The position numbers and the translations under genes were made by a program. DNA of 64,000 nt from Eriocheir sinensis (lineage: Eukaryota; Arthropoda; Malacostraca; Decapoda; Varunidae). The notes below the pieces were generated by a model. The model saw nothing but the letters and a program-made list of their open reading frames with translations, made no database searches and was not told where the DNA came from. The stretch lies in the NCBI RefSeq assembly GCF_024679095.1, contig NW_026111625.1, forward strand, positions 339,001 to 403,000. Direction: 5' to 3'. This document shows, in pieces, positions 10,432 through 25,624 of this stretch. Each line of letters begins with the position of its first letter. Position 1 is the first letter of the stretch.

Positions 10432-12004
10432 GATTTACATAGTGCCGCTACAAAGGCAAAACTCCCGACCGACTACTACATAGAAAATCAGACCACACAG
10501 ACCCCATGGTCCAGACTAGGTGGTCTGTCCTTAAACCTAAGTGATTTTACATTAATCAGATGGCTCCAAAACGTTGCTTTTCTACTCTAGTTAATATTAA
10601 TTAAGTTCAAGGAAGTGACGGTCGAGCTTGTTTTTAAAGGAGTCAATCGTGTTACACTGGACCACTGATGGTGGGAGCTTATTCCATTCTCGCACTACAA
10701 CGTTGGTGAAGAAAAATTTGGTGCAGTCTGAATTTACTTGTCTACATCTGAGTTTTGTGCCATTATTCCTCGTTCGCAAAGTGTCATCGATCATAAACAA
10801 TTTTTGTTCTGTCTACATTCGTGAAACCATTAAGTATTTTAAAACATTCGATCAGTTTTCCTCGGAGGCGACGTTTCTCAAGAGAGAACATATATGTTAA
10901 GGGTGGAAAGCCTTTCTTCGTAGGATTTGTTGCGCAAGGAAGGGATCATTTTTGTTGCCCGACGCTGAACACCTTCTAGTTTAGCAATGTCCTTTGCATG
11001 GTGGGGAGACCAAAACTGTACCGCATATTCCAAGTGGGGTCTGACTAAACTATTGTAGAGCGGAAGTATTACATCTTTATTCTTGAATAAAAAGTTTATT
11101 TTAATGAAGCCCAACATTCTGTTCGCTTTATTTGCTGCATCGATGCATTGATGTGAGAATTTGAGGTTTGACGCGATTTTAATCCCCAGGTCCTTAACGC
11201 ATTGAACGCTTGTGAGTTTAACGCAGCGTATTTCGTAATCGAACTTCTTATTTTTTAACTTGAAGGACCTGGCATTTGTCTACGTTAAAGGGTATCTCCC
11301 ATCTATCCGACCAAGCTGAAATTTTGTGCAAATCCTCTTGGAGGCTTTGCCTGTCTTCGTCAGTGAGAACCGAGTTACCAATCTTTGTGTCGTCTGCAAA
11401 TTTACTAATGCGATTATTGAGTCCAACATCCACGTCGTTGATGTAAATAATGAAGAGCACTGGGCCAAGAACCGAGCCCTGAGGGACGCCACTAGTGACC
11501 GGCGCCCACTCTGGGTTAAACCCGTCAATCACAACTCTTTGTTGTCTGTTGCTCAACCAATTCGCGATCCATTGGTTTACTTGACCATCAATGCCTATTT
11601 GCTTTAATTTATAAAGTAATTTATGATGTGGGACTTTATCAAACGCTTTCTGGAAATCAAGATAGACTACGTCTTCTGATTTGGTTAATTACGTCATAAA
11701 TTGAAAAGAGATCGATCGTTATAAAAGGTCAGTAGGTTTGACAGGCAGGATCTTTTGTTACGGAAGCCATGTTGTGAATCCCCAATTAATGAGTGGCTTT
11801 CGAGGTAACTCACAATTTTGTCTCTAATTATGCTCTCGAGTAGCTTACCTACAATTGAAGTTGGACTAATGGGTCGGTAGTTACCTGGTATTTTTTTGTC
11901 TCCTTTCTTAAAAATCGGTGTCACGTTAGCCTTTTTCCAATCCGAAGGGACGATGCCTTGTCGCAAGGACATATTGAATACGGTAGTGAGGGAGGAGAGT
12001 ATTT

Positions 12005-12005
<1 letters not shown>
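10432..12005 (-). mobile_element. CR1-like retrotransposon, family A, 5'-truncated and broken
   Basis: The minus strand encodes, in separate frames, VPSDWKKANVTPIFKKGDK, SGVPQGSVLGP, KFADDTKIG, LVRPHLEYAVQFWSPHH, LRNKSYEERL and VVREWNKLPPSV, the order found in CR1-type ORF2 from the RT fingers to the carboxy end. Frame changes near 11690, 11250 and 10880 destroy it. The 3' end is a short tail of TATGTAAATC units (10432-10455), the lower of which is separated from the body by about 40 bp of foreign sequence. It is truncated 5' at 12005, where a (GA)n run begins. Confidence 0.85.
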
Positions 12006-12045
<40 letters not shown>

Positions 12046-12273
12046 ACACGGGGAGGGAGGAATATGTGGAAGAGGTGGACTGGACTGGAGAAACAAGAAG
12101 GATGAAGAAAGGGATGGAATTTGAAGGGGTGGAGGAAGGGAGAAGGTAGCTATGAGGAGGTTACGGATGGAAGGTCATACTGTACGAGGTGAGGTACTGA
12201 TGAAATTTGAAGAAGCGGAGGAAGGAAGGGAGAAGGCTCAAAGGAGGAGGAAGATAGCTATGAGGAGATGAGA
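12006..12273. repeat. (GA)n tract and purine-rich sequence
   Basis: GA dinucleotides at 12006-12041, then purine-rich DNA with GAGGAAGG-type motifs. An imperfect internal repeat includes GGAGGAAGGGAGAAGG and AGCTATGAGGAG twice. Confidence 0.8.
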
Positions 12274-12658
12274 GATTTACATAGATTTACATAGAAAATC
12301 AGACCACACAGACCCCATGGTCCAGACTTGGTGGTCTGTCCTTAAACCTAAGTGATTTTACATTAATCAGAAGACTCCAAAACGTTGCATTTCTACTCTA
12401 GTTGATATTAAGTTGAAGGAAGTGACGGTCGAGCTTATTTTTGAAGGAGCCAATCGTGTTACACTGGACCACTGATGGTGGGAGCTTATTCCATTCTCGC
12501 ACTACAACGTTAATTTTTAATTGGTGAAGAAAAATTTGGTGCAGTCTGAATTTACTTGTCTACATCTGAGTTTTACGCCATTGTTCCTCGTGAGCAAAGT
12601 GTCATCGATCATAAACAATGTTGATCTGTCTACATTCGTGAAACCATTAAGTATTAAG
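12274..12658 (-). mobile_element. CR1-like family A, 3' part of a split copy
   Basis: Two TATGTAAATC tail units, then 3' UTR and carboxy-terminal coding sequence matching 10450-10840. It stops at CATTAAGTATT, where family B sequence begins. The remainder of the element resumes at 15381, so this copy is split by the insertion at 12659-15380. Confidence 0.8.
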
Positions 12659-12664
12659 TAGCAG

Positions 12665-13076
12665 TTGCGAGGAGGTAGTTGTTGGGGACTTTAACTTGCC
12701 AGTGAAAAGATGGGGTGAACCGTTGAACTGTCATACAGGGCTCGACCTGTACACAAATTTACTAGAAAGTGATTTACATCAACACGTTCAAGAACCGACT
12801 CGGGAAAATAATATACTTGACCTTATCTTTTCAACGACAGCTGATCTAGTTAACGAAGTAAATGTTGGTCCAATTTTTAGTTCTAGCGATCACCGAACAA
12901 TCACATTCAGCATCAATATGAAAGAAAGTAAAGTAACTCCTAGTAAAGAAAAGGTGCCTGATTATCAGAGAGCGAATTTCGTAAGACTCCGATCAATTCT
13001 AAATAATTCTGACTGGACTGAAATCACGGCGGAAACAGATATTATAAATCTTGGGGGGCCTTCACCACAATATTGA
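12665..13076 (+). pseudogene. Family B endonuclease, carboxy-terminal fragment
   Basis: Encodes VVVGDFNLPVKRW, then QEPTRENNILDLIFS and SSSDHRTITFS: the GDFN and SDH motifs of the APE-type endonuclease that nicks target DNA for reverse transcription. The first half of the domain is absent, consistent with 5' truncation. The frame is lost near 13050 and the linker to the RT (13080-13436) is disrupted in several frames. Confidence 0.7.
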
Positions 13077-13436
13077 ACAATGCCATAAGCATATGCGTAC
13101 CCTATCGTAACAGACGTTCAGCTTCTAAGAAGAAACCCAAATGGTGGAATAACGAAATTCAAAATAGCCTATCTCTTTAAAAATGCGCATACAGTAGATA
13201 CATATCAACTCAGAGCGAGGCTGACAAACTAGAGTTGGACAGAATTCGCCGCGAAACCAAGAAATTAATAAAACGAAGCAAGAAAAATCTTGAAGAATAT
13301 ATAGCGGTCATTAGCGGAAACAAGTAAATCTAATCCTAAAGAATTTTTCAGCTATGTAAATAATAAAAAGTCACTCACTTGTGGTATCGGACCGCTTGCT
13401 AATGAAAATGGTAACCACACGAACGATGAAAATGAA

Positions 13437-14621
13437 ATGGCTACAATCCTAAATAACTTTTTCGCATCCGTATTTACCGACGAAGATTGTTTATCACCTC
13501 AACCGCCGGAGGTTAGAAGGACCGAAAAGATGTTAAGTGGCGTGCTCATCGTAGAAAGTGACATTTTACGCACAATTGAAAAGATTAAAGTAAGCAAAGC
13601 TCCTGGTCCAGACAAAATTACCCCTAGGGTCTTAAAAGAAATCAAACATCAAATTTGTAAACCGCTCTCCATCATATTCAATAAATCTTTAACAGCTGGA
13701 AAAGTTCCGTCGGATTGGAAACTTGCAAATGTCACACCAATTTTCAAAAAGGGGGACAAGTCTCATCCAGGAAACTATCGACCAATTAGCCTGACATCTA
13801 TTGTTTGTAAGTTAATGGAGACTATCATTCGCGACAATATGGTGAAATTCTTCGAAGAAAATAATATAATAAATAATTCGCAACATGGCTTCCGTAGTAA
13901 ACGTTCGTGTTTGACTAACTTTCTTGATTTTTTTCACTATATTTTTGAGGTGTTCGATGAAAGCAGATCAGTAGATATCATATATCTGGATTTTCAAAAG
14001 GCATTTGATAAGGTCCCCCACCAACGATTGCTCAGCAAACTACTGGCGCACGGTATCTCGGGTAACATTCACAATTGGCTTGCGGACTGGCTCTCTGAGC
14101 GGAAACAGAGAGTAGTTCTAAACGGTGTTACATCTAACTGGCTCGATGTCAAAAGCGGCGCACCTCATGGATCAGTGCTTGGCCCCATGCTCTTCTTAAC
14201 TTATGTTAATGATATCGATGATGGGCTCACTTGCAAAGTATCAAAATTTGCTGATGACACAAAAATTGCTAGTAAAGTAACTGCGACACTCGACGAAGAA
14301 GCTTTACAATCAGATATAGATCGACTTGCACGTTGGGCCAATCAATGGCAAATGAAATTTAACGTTGAGAAATGTAAAGTGTTGCACATCGGAAAAAATA
14401 ACAATCGCGTTCGGTACGTAATGAATGGCCAACAACTTTCTGCAGTAAGTAAAGAAAAGGATCTTGGAATCACTATATCAAGCGATTTAAAGCCCGGTCA
14501 GCATTGTTCAGAGGTAGTTAAAACTGCAAACAAATTGGTTGGCTTCATCGGACGAGTCTTTAATAATAAATCGGAAAAAGTAATATTAAAACTGTATAAT
14601 TCGTTGGTTCGACCCGTCTAG
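13437..14621 (+). pseudogene. Family B reverse transcriptase, 394 codons
   Basis: Order of motifs: SKAPGPDKITPRVLKEI (about residues 53-69), VPSDWKLANVTPIFKKGDK (90-108), YLDFQKAFDKVPH (183-195, first catalytic Asp), GAPHGSVLGP (241-250) and FADDTKI (271-277, catalytic Asp pair). GAPHG replaces the usual GVPQG, so the nucleotide-pocket loop is altered. The frame ends in a TAG at 14619-14621, in the middle of the LVRP..EY motif. The start is simply the first Met after a frameshift; an ATG-initiated product is unlikely to have existed. Confidence 0.8.
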
Positions 14622-15076
14622 AGTACTGTGTACAGTTTTGGTCTCCCTACTACAGAAAAGACATAGAAAAGTTGGAACGGGTCCAACGAAGAGTAACAAA
14701 GATGATTCCTAGGCTGAGAAATTTGTCATATGAACAAAGGCTTAAAGAAGTAAATTTATTCAGCCTATCAAAACGAAGAATGCGAGGCGATCTAATAGAA
14801 GTGTTTAAAATGTTTAAAGGATTCAGTGATATTAATGCGGAAGATTACTTTACAATTGATCGATCAAATAGAACAAGAAGAAATCACAATTTGAAGATAA
14901 GTGGTAAAAGATTCTCGTCGCACGAAGCTAAACACTTCTTCTTCAATCGAGTTGTTAATGTTTGGAACTCTCTACCTTGTGATGTCGTTGATAGTACAAC
15001 AGTTACGGCCTTCAAGAATAGATTAGACAAGTGTTTTGAATCCAACCAGCAACTAAGATATTACTCATTGTCGTAA
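14622..15076 (+). pseudogene. Family B ORF2 carboxy-terminal region
   Basis: Continues after a one-base frame change: EYCVQFW-like sequence, VQRRVTKMIPRLRNLSYEQR, KRRMRGDLIEVFKMFKGF and VVNVWNSLPCDVVDSTTVTA, then the natural stop. This is the conserved carboxy domain of CR1-type polyproteins. The 3' UTR runs to about 15360. Confidence 0.75.
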
Positions 15077-15705
15077 TAACGTTAAGTTCTTTCGAATACT
15101 GGTGTCCTTGTCCGCTTTTATCGCCCGGTTAGTGGTAGCAGTAATGGTAGTTCTTTCCTCTTTCCTACATAAATTCCATGCAGTTTTTCCGTGCTGCATG
15201 GTTCTTTTTCCTTTCCTGCCAGCTTTGGCTGGAGGGATGGGGGGGTGGGAAGGAGCCTTCGCCTTTGCTGTCCTTCATCTTCCACCTTTGATTAGATAGT
15301 TAGTGTAGCTTGTCACAAACAACCTCGTAAGGACCAGCAGGTCTGCTGTTGTTTGTTCTTCCTTTGTGTTCCTTTGTGTTTTCCTCGGAGGCGACGTTTC
15401 TCAAGAGAGAACATGTTAAGGGTAGAAAGCCTTTTTACGTAGGATTTGTTGCGCAAGGAAGGGATCATTTTCGATGCCCGACGCTGAACACCTTCTAATT
15501 TAGCAATATCCTTTGCATGGTGGGGAGACCAAAACTGTACCGCATATTCCAAGTGGGGTCTGACTAAACTGTTGTAGAGCGGTAGTATTACATCTTTATT
15601 CTTGAATACAAAGTTTCTTTTAATGAAGCCCAACATTCTGTTCGCTTTATTTGCTGCATCGATGCATTGCTGTGAGAATTTGAGGTTTGACGCGATTTTG
15701 ACCCC

Positions 15706-17256
15706 CTAGTCTTTGACGCATTGAACGCTTTTGAGTTTAACGCCGCGCATTTCGTATTCGAACTTCTTATTCCTCGTTCCAACTTGAAGGACCTGGCACT
15801 TGTCTACGTTAAAGGGCATCTCCCATCTATCCGACCAAGCTGAAATTTTGTGCAAATCCTCTTGGAGGCTTTGCCTGTCTTCGTCAGTGAGAACCGAGTT
15901 ACCAATCTTTGTGTCGTCTGTAAATTTACTAATGCGGTTATTGAGTCCAACATCCACGTCGTTGATGTAAATAATGAAGAGCACTGGGCCAAGGACCGAG
16001 CCCTGAGGGACGCCACTAGTGACAGGCGCCCACTCTGAGTTAATTCCGTCAATCACTACTCTTTGTTGTCTGTTGCTCAACCAATTCGCGATCCATTGGT
16101 TTACTTGACCGTCAATACCTATTTGCTTTAATTTGTAAAGTAATTTATGATGCGGGACTTTATCAAACGCTTTCTGGAAATCAAGATAGACTACGTCCAG
16201 TGATTTGGTTACGTCATAAACAGTGAAGAGGTCGTTATAAAAGGTTAATAGGTTTGATAGGCAGGATCTTTTGTTTCGGAAGCCATGTTGTGAGTCCCCA
16301 ATCAATGAGTGGCTTTCAAGGTAACTCACAATTTTGTCTCTAATTATGCCCTCAAGTAGCTTACCTACAACCGAAGTTAGACTAATGGGCCTGTAATTAC
16401 CTGGTACTTTTTTGTCTCCTTTCTTGAAAATCGGTGTCACGTTAGCCTTTTTCCAATCTGAAGGGACGATGCCTTGTCGCAAGAACATATTGAATACGGT
16501 TGTGAGGGAGGAGAGTATTTCGCTCTTTGTTTCTTTCAGCAGAGTTGGATATACTTTGTCAGGTCCAGGACTTTTATTTGTTTTAAGTGAATGGAGAGCT
16601 TTAAGGACTTCATCGGTTGTTATTTCAAAATTAGGCAATGCATGCTCGAGATTTACAATAGTACTGGTGTTGGTGGTAGCGAGAGGAAGACTGTTATTAT
16701 TAAACACCGAGGAAAAGTAATTGTTTAATAGGTTTGCAATGTGTTGGCTGTCAGTCACTAGTGCACCGTCGCTGTTTGTTAAAGGTCCAATACCACTTTT
16801 GATCGCCTTTCTGTTGTTTATGTAACTGAAGAAAGATTTCGGATTATTTTTACAGTTGGCTGCAATATTTTCTTCATATCTACGCTTTGCCTGACCTACT
16901 AGTCTTTTTACTCGTCGCCTGGCATCATTATAAAGTCTAATGTTTTCGGGCGTGCTTTGTTCTTTCTTTAACCTGTAAAACAATTTTCTCTCATTGACTG
17001 ATTGTTTAATTTCGCTATTAAACCACGGTGGGCTTTTATTACTGTTAATTCGCTTCTCGCACAAGGGGACGAATGTGTTCTGCTGAGTGAGTAAGTGATT
17101 TTTAAAGCTTAGCCAGGCTTCCTCTACGTTGCCGTCATCTGATAGTTGTATTTCTGTTAGTTTTTGTCGGATTTCTACGAAGTTAGCTCTTTTGAAATTG
17201 GGCGCCTTTACTTTATTTTCAGTCACTGATGATTGAGCTTTAATGTCGACGCGCAC
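15706..17256 (-). pseudogene. Family A reverse transcriptase region, 516 open codons
   Basis: A long frame covering the endonuclease-RT linker and RT. SPPWFNSEIKQSV lies near residue 75, NKSPGPDKVYPTLLKE at 227-242, VPSDWKKANVTPIFKKGDK at 264-282, YLDFQKAFDKVPHH at 357-370, SGVPQGSVLGP at about 414-424 and FTDDTKIG at 445-452. The usual FADD is FTDD, although both aspartates are kept. A TAG directly after QCVKD (about 15705) ends the frame, and the rest follows at 15313-15636. It was probably inactivated fairly recently, since only a few lesions are visible. Confidence 0.85.
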
Positions 17257-17324
17257 TAATTTATGATCGCAAGAACCGAGGTGTTCTCCTACCGTGACAC
17301 TACTGACTAGGTTATCTTGGGTCG

Positions 17325-18082
17325 TTATAACAAGGTCGACTCAGAAACCATTTGGCTTAGATAATTTTCTTCTAGAAATTCGATCATTCTATGTGACTCG
17401 CCTTCTGTACCTGACAGTGTCGCCCAGTCGATATGGGGGAGGTTAAAGTCTCCTAATATCAGTGAGTCGCTGTTATTAAGTGACTGCCTTAAGACGCTGT
17501 ACATTTCAAGGTCGTCATCGAGTGATGGCCCGGGAGGTCTGTAGGTGACAGATATATTTAAATTGACTTTTGCAATGTTTATTGACTTTTGCAATGTTTA
17601 CTCGCACGCACAAATGTTCAACGTTACTGTTTCCCGGTGTTTTGTCAGTGGGTTGCAAATAGCTTTTGACATAAAGGGCGACGCCACCGCCTCTGCGGTT
17701 TACACGATCTTTGTTGAAGAGTCTGTAGCCATCTATGTTGTATTCGGAACTTAAATCAATATTTGTGGTGTCGATAAATGTTTCGGTTAAAGCAATTATG
17801 TCAAAATTTTCTGTTAAAGGAAGACATCTCAGCTAGTTCATCAAATTTGTTTCTTAGGCTACGCGCATTGAAACTAAGGATTTTTAAGTTATCTAGAGGC
17901 TTGGTAATAGAGGTGGTGGTACTTGCGGGATCACGGTTACGGGTTTGTTGCGATGCACGGCGTCTATTTACACGGGCGGGGTGGAGGGACGTGGCCATGA
18001 CTCGTTTTTTGCTCGGATGACACGCACTGCTTCGTTGAGGAGCCTTCCGAGTCTGGCTGCCCCGATGGGAGAGAGAGTGCAA
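17325..18082 (-). pseudogene. Family A endonuclease domain, frameshifted
   Basis: The amino end (18082-17801) carries LKILSFNARSLRNKFDELAE, the first endonuclease strand. The carboxy part (17594-17325) carries YRPPGPS, DSLILGDFNLPHIDW and IEFLEENYLSQMV. Between them (17600-17800) the frame changes more than once. It corresponds to the APE-type endonuclease of CR1-like elements. Confidence 0.7.
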
Positions 18083-18449
18083 TGAAGAGAATGAGTAAAT
18101 AGACTAGAGAGAGAGAGAGAGTGTGTGTGTGCAATGAAGAGAATGAGTAAATAGACTAGAGAGAGAGAGAGAGAGAGAGAGGCGTTCGTTTGAATGGAAG
18201 GTGACTGACAGGAACAGTGAGGGTCTAGAATGGGATGTGAGAAGGTGGAAGAGAGATATATACAGTGCAGTGAAAGGTGACGGTCTGAGGAGGTGGAAAC
18301 ATGCGATGGAGCGAAAGAGTGCTGTTATGCCGGACGCGTACTTGGGTTCCGTGTCGCCGTCAGGAGACTCCGTGGAAGGGAGACATGCATGTAAACACCT
18401 TGCACAGCTTCTGTAGTTTAATATTCTTCCTTTGTAGTACAATTCAGTG
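18083..18449. other. Tandem-duplicated GA tract and unassigned sequence
   Basis: The segment GCAATGAAGAGAATGAGTAA plus a following (GA)n occurs twice (18078-18119 and 18130-18181). Downstream, a plus-strand frame at 18201-18416 includes WDVRRWKRDIYSAVKGDGLR and resembles mobile-element coding sequence, but I cannot assign it. Confidence 0.5.
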
Positions 18450-19881
18450 AGTGAAGATGCTGGTTAACTTTTGCATAAGGGGTTTGGACAGTATAGGGAT
18501 GAGCATGAGTAGAAAGTCGTGTGCAGCGGGGCCGCGGGAGGGGGGGAGGCATGCAGTTAGCAAGTTCAGAAGAGCAGTCAGCGTGGAAATATCGATAGAA
18601 GATAGAAAGAGAGGCAACATCGCGACGGAATTTAAGAGGTAGAAGACTATCAGTAGGAGGAGGAGAGCTGATGAGACGAAGAGCCTTAGACTCCACTCTG
18701 TCCAGAAGAGCTGAGTGAGTGGAGCCCCCCCACACGTGAGATGCATACTCCATATGAGGGCTGACAAGGTCCCTGTATATGGATAGCAATTGCGCGGGGG
18801 AGAAGAACTGGCGGAGACGATACAGAACGCCCAACCTCGAGGAAAATGATTTAGCGAGAGAGATGTGAAGTTTCCAGTTGAGATTTTGAGTTAAGGATTG
18901 ACCGAGGATGTTTAGTGTTGAAGATGGTGATAGCTGAGTGTTGTCGAATAAGGGATAGGTGTTTCGAAGATTGTGTCGAGTTGATAGGTGGAGAAATTGA
19001 GTTTTTGAGGCATTGAAGGACACAAGGTTCCTTCTGCCCCAATCGGAAATGATAGCAAGGTCTGAGGTTAAGCGTTCTGCAGCCTTCAGTCTGGAGTCGA
19101 GTAATTCCTGTTGACAGAGTCTTCTGTTGAAAGAAGTTGAATAATGCAGAGTGAAGTCGTCGGCGTATGAGTGGACAGAACAGTTTGTTATGGAAAGAAG
19201 ATCATTGATGAATAACAGGAAGAGAGTGGGTGATAGGACAGAGCCCTGTGGAACACCACTGTTGATAGGTTTAGGAGAAGAACAGTGACCGTCTACCACC
19301 GCAGAGACAGAACGGCCGGAAAGGAAACTGGAGATAAAGGAACAGAGAGAGGGATATAATCCGAAAGAGGGCAGTTCAGAAAGCAAAGACTTGTGCCAGA
19401 CTCTATCGAAGGCTTTCGATATGTCTAGCGCAACAGAGAAAGTTTCACTGAAACGGCTAAGAGAGGATGACCAAGAGTCAGTTAAGAGAGCAAGAAAATC
19501 GCCAGCAGAACGCCCCTTGCGGAAACCATACTGGCGATCAGATAGAGGGTTAGAAGTGGAAAGGTGCTTTTGAATCTTCCGGTTAAGGATTAATTCAAAA
19601 GCTTTAGATAGACAGGAAAGTAAAGCTATTGAGCGGTAGTTTGAGGGATTGGAACGGTCACCCTTCTTAGGCACAGGCTGTACAAAGGCATACTTCCAGC
19701 AGGAAGGAAAGGTAGACGTTGATAGGCAGAAACGAAAAAGTTTGACCAGGCAGGGTGTCAGCACTGAAGCACAATTTTTAAGGACAATAGGAGGCACTCC
19801 ATCAGGTCCATAAGCCTTCTGAGAGTTGAGGCCAGAGAGGGCATAGAAAACATCATTTGGAAGAATCTTAATAACAGGCAT
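18418..19881 (-). pseudogene. Copy D reverse transcriptase, 487 open codons
   Basis: An uninterrupted frame through the RT. QKAYGPDGVPPIVLKN lies near residues 21-36, VPKKGDRSNPSNYRSIALLS at 70-89, ALDISKAFDRVWH at 151-163 (first catalytic Asp), SGVPQGSVLSP at 208-218, SYADDFTLHY at 238-247 (catalytic Asp pair) and HMEYASHVWGG further on. The RT core looks chemically intact. The protein lacks an endonuclease, and the last residues (after VNQHLHSLNC) come from flanking sequence. YADD and the DISKAFDRVWH motif suggest the Jockey/I group; the exact clade is uncertain. Confidence 0.8.
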
Positions 19882-20180
19882 AAAGGAGTCAGAGGGGGGG
19901 ATGAGTAGGAGGAATATGCCAAGAATCGTCCAGGGTGGAGTCCTTACAGAAAGTTTGAGCGAAGAGTTCAGCCTTAGAGACAGATGAGACGGCAGTGCTG
20001 CCGTCAGGGTTAAGGAGAGGAGGGAAAGAGGAAGAAGTGAAATGGAATATTTTGGCTAGATGCCAGAAGTCACAGGAAGAATTAGAAGATGCAAGGTGTT
20101 GACATTTTCTACTGATAAAAAAGTTTAGTAAGTCGGAGAATAGATTTGCACGATTCAGGCTGATATGTAGAGGTCATAGT
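18450..20180 (-). mobile_element. Jockey/I-like retrotransposon, copy D, truncated at both ends
   Basis: Matches the copies at 20398-23739 and 46535-48862. The endonuclease half is missing 5' of about 20180, where (TA)n begins, and the last ~280 bp including the poly-A end are missing at the 3' side. Loss of the 3' end is unusual for a simple LINE insertion and points to later rearrangement. Confidence 0.8.
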
Positions 20181-20182
20181 TA

Positions 20183-23739
<3,557 letters not shown>

Positions 23740-23810
23740 GTTTTTTACACACACTCACACACACAAAAAACGTATATATAGCTTTGGTGACAATAGTGGA
23801 GAGAGAGAGA

Positions 23811-24343
23811 GATTTACATAGATTTACATAGAAAATCAGACCACACAGACCCCATGGTCCAGACTAGGTGGTCTGTCCTTAAACCTGAGTGATTTTACAT
23901 TAATCAGAAGGATCCAAAACGTTGCATTTCTACTCTAGTTGATATTAAGTTGAAGGAAGTGACGGTCGACCTTTTTTTTGAAGGAGTTAATCGAGTTACA
24001 CTGGATCACTGATGGTGGGAGCTTATTCCATTCTCGCATTACAACGTTGGTGAAGAAAAATTTGGTGCAGTCTGAATTTACTTGTCTACACCTGAGTTTT
24101 ATGCCATCGTTCCTCGTGCGCAAAGTGTCGTCGATCATAAACAATGTTGATCTGTGTACATTCGTGAAACCATTAAGTATTTTAAAACATTCGATCAGTT
24201 TTCCTCGGAGGCGACGTTTCTCAAGAGAGAACATATTAAGGGTGTAAAGCCTTTCTTCGTAGGATTTGTTGCGCAAGGAAGGGATCATTTTCGTTGCCCG
24301 ACGCTGAACACCTTCTAGTTTAGCAATATCCTTATTATGGTGG
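23811..24343 (-). mobile_element. CR1-like family A, 3' fragment
   Basis: Two TATGTAAATC tail units at 23811-23831, then 3' UTR and an intact carboxy-terminal frame up to KDIAKLEGVQRRATKMI. It is 5' truncated at 24343. The tail is immediately preceded by a (GA)n run. Confidence 0.85.
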
Positions 24344-24804
24344 GGGGGTTGGGGTTCAAAGGCTGGCCCCATAAATCATTGTGCAGAGAAAGATCCGCGA
24401 AAATGATTTCAACACAATGTCTGGGAGCGAGAAATATTGCTAGTCCATCTGCGTACGGCGGAAGAGGAAGAGGAAGGGAGGAGGAAGGGAGAGGAAGTGA
24501 AAGGTCGGAGGAGGAAAGGGAGCGGGAGAAGGAGGAAGACACACGTGAGGGAAATGTGCTACCAACTTGATAAAGATGAAGGAGGAAGAGGAGAAAGAGG
24601 AGGAGGAAAAGAAAGAAGTGGAGGAGGAGGAGAAGAAGGAGGGAGATGAATATGAGAGAGGTAAGGAGCCGAAGCGATAAATAGGAATTAAAAAATCATA
24701 ATATAAAAAGTAAATAAAATCAACATTAAAATCACAAACTTCCATCTCTCACAAAACTCTTCACAGGTCACGAGTTACATTTTCACAACTCAACGCCACG
24801 CAGG
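24344..24804. other. Purine-rich low-complexity sequence
   Basis: GGAGGAAG-type purine-rich DNA at 24460-24665. Frames on either strand are low complexity. Nothing else is recognised. Confidence 0.6.
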
Positions 24805-24920
24805 CAGGATTGGAAAAAATCATGATTTTTTTGAAAAATAAATCGATTTATTTGATTTAAATAGGCTTTTTTTTATTCAAATCGATTTTTTTTTTATTTA
24901 AATGATTTTTTTTTTGCATT
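24805..24920 (+). mobile_element. hAT-like terminus, AT-rich
   Basis: CAGGATTGGAAAAAATCATG followed by repeated, partly self-complementary AAATCGATTT and ATTTAAAT segments. This resembles the end of a widespread hAT-type MITE class. No opposite end was found. Confidence 0.35.
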
Positions 24921-24959
24921 ACTCCTTGTTTGTTTAAACTGATTATTTCTATCAGTCTT

Positions 24960-25610
24960 ATGAAGCCATTTTCTTTCTTTCCAAAATGTTGATTCCTGTG
25001 TCGATAAAAACACGTCACAATAACTCGTTATCCTTTCTTCGTTCCGAAAATGTTGATTCCTGTGTCGATAAAAACACGTCACAATAACTCGTTATATTTT
25101 CTTTGCTCCCAAAATGTTGATTCCTTTGTCGAAAAAAACACGTCACAATAACTCGTTATATTTTCTTTGTTTCCAAAATGTTGATTCCTTTGTCGATAAA
25201 ACATGTCATAATAAATCGTTATCCTTTCTTTGTTTCCAAAATGTTGATTCCTTTGTCGATAAAAACATGTCATAATAACTCGTTATCCTTACTTCGTTCC
25301 CGAAATATTGATTCCTTTATCGATAAAACTAAACTAACTCAAAAAATATTTTCCTTTCTTTGTTTCCAAACGTCGATTCCTTTGTCGATAAAAACACGTC
25401 ACAATAACTCGTTATCCTTTCTTTGTTCCCAAAATTCTGATTCCTTTGTCGATAAAACTAAACCAACTCAAAAACATATTTTCCTTTCTTTGTTTGCAAA
25501 ACGTCGATTCCTTTGTCGATAAAAACACGTCGCAATAACTCGTTATCCTTTCTTCGTTCTCAAAAAGTCGATTCTTTTGTTAGTAAAACTACGACATCGC
25601 AACAACTCTT
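24960..25610. repeat. 64-bp tandem repeat, about 10 units
   Basis: Units contain TTGATTCCTTTGTCGATAAA, CACGTCACAATAACTCGTTA and TCCTTTCTTTGTT. Starts of AAAATGTTGATT fall at 24983, 25047, 25111, 25175 and 25238. Two units (about 25325 and 25452) carry a variant with CTAAACTAACTCAAAAA in place of the CACGTCACAATAACTCG part. Confidence 0.9.
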
Positions 25611-25624
25611 TTTCCTTCCTTTAA

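Larger units (their letters stand above)
12659..15380 (+). mobile_element. CR1-like retrotransposon, family B, 5'-truncated, inserted in family A
   Basis: Runs from the last third of the endonuclease domain through RT and the carboxy region to a 3' UTR ending in two CCTTTGTGTT units. It lies between the two halves of a family A element. Compared with intact family A, about 17 bp of target (around TTAAAACATTCGATCAG) is missing at the junction and no target duplication is seen. Confidence 0.8.
15381..18082 (-). mobile_element. CR1-like family A, main body of the split copy
   Basis: Resumes family A at the sequence encoding EKRRLRG and extends 5' through RT and endonuclease to an amino-terminal Met region at 18082. 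With 12274-12658 it forms a nearly full ORF2-length element. This is the most complete family A copy in the window. Confidence 0.8.
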
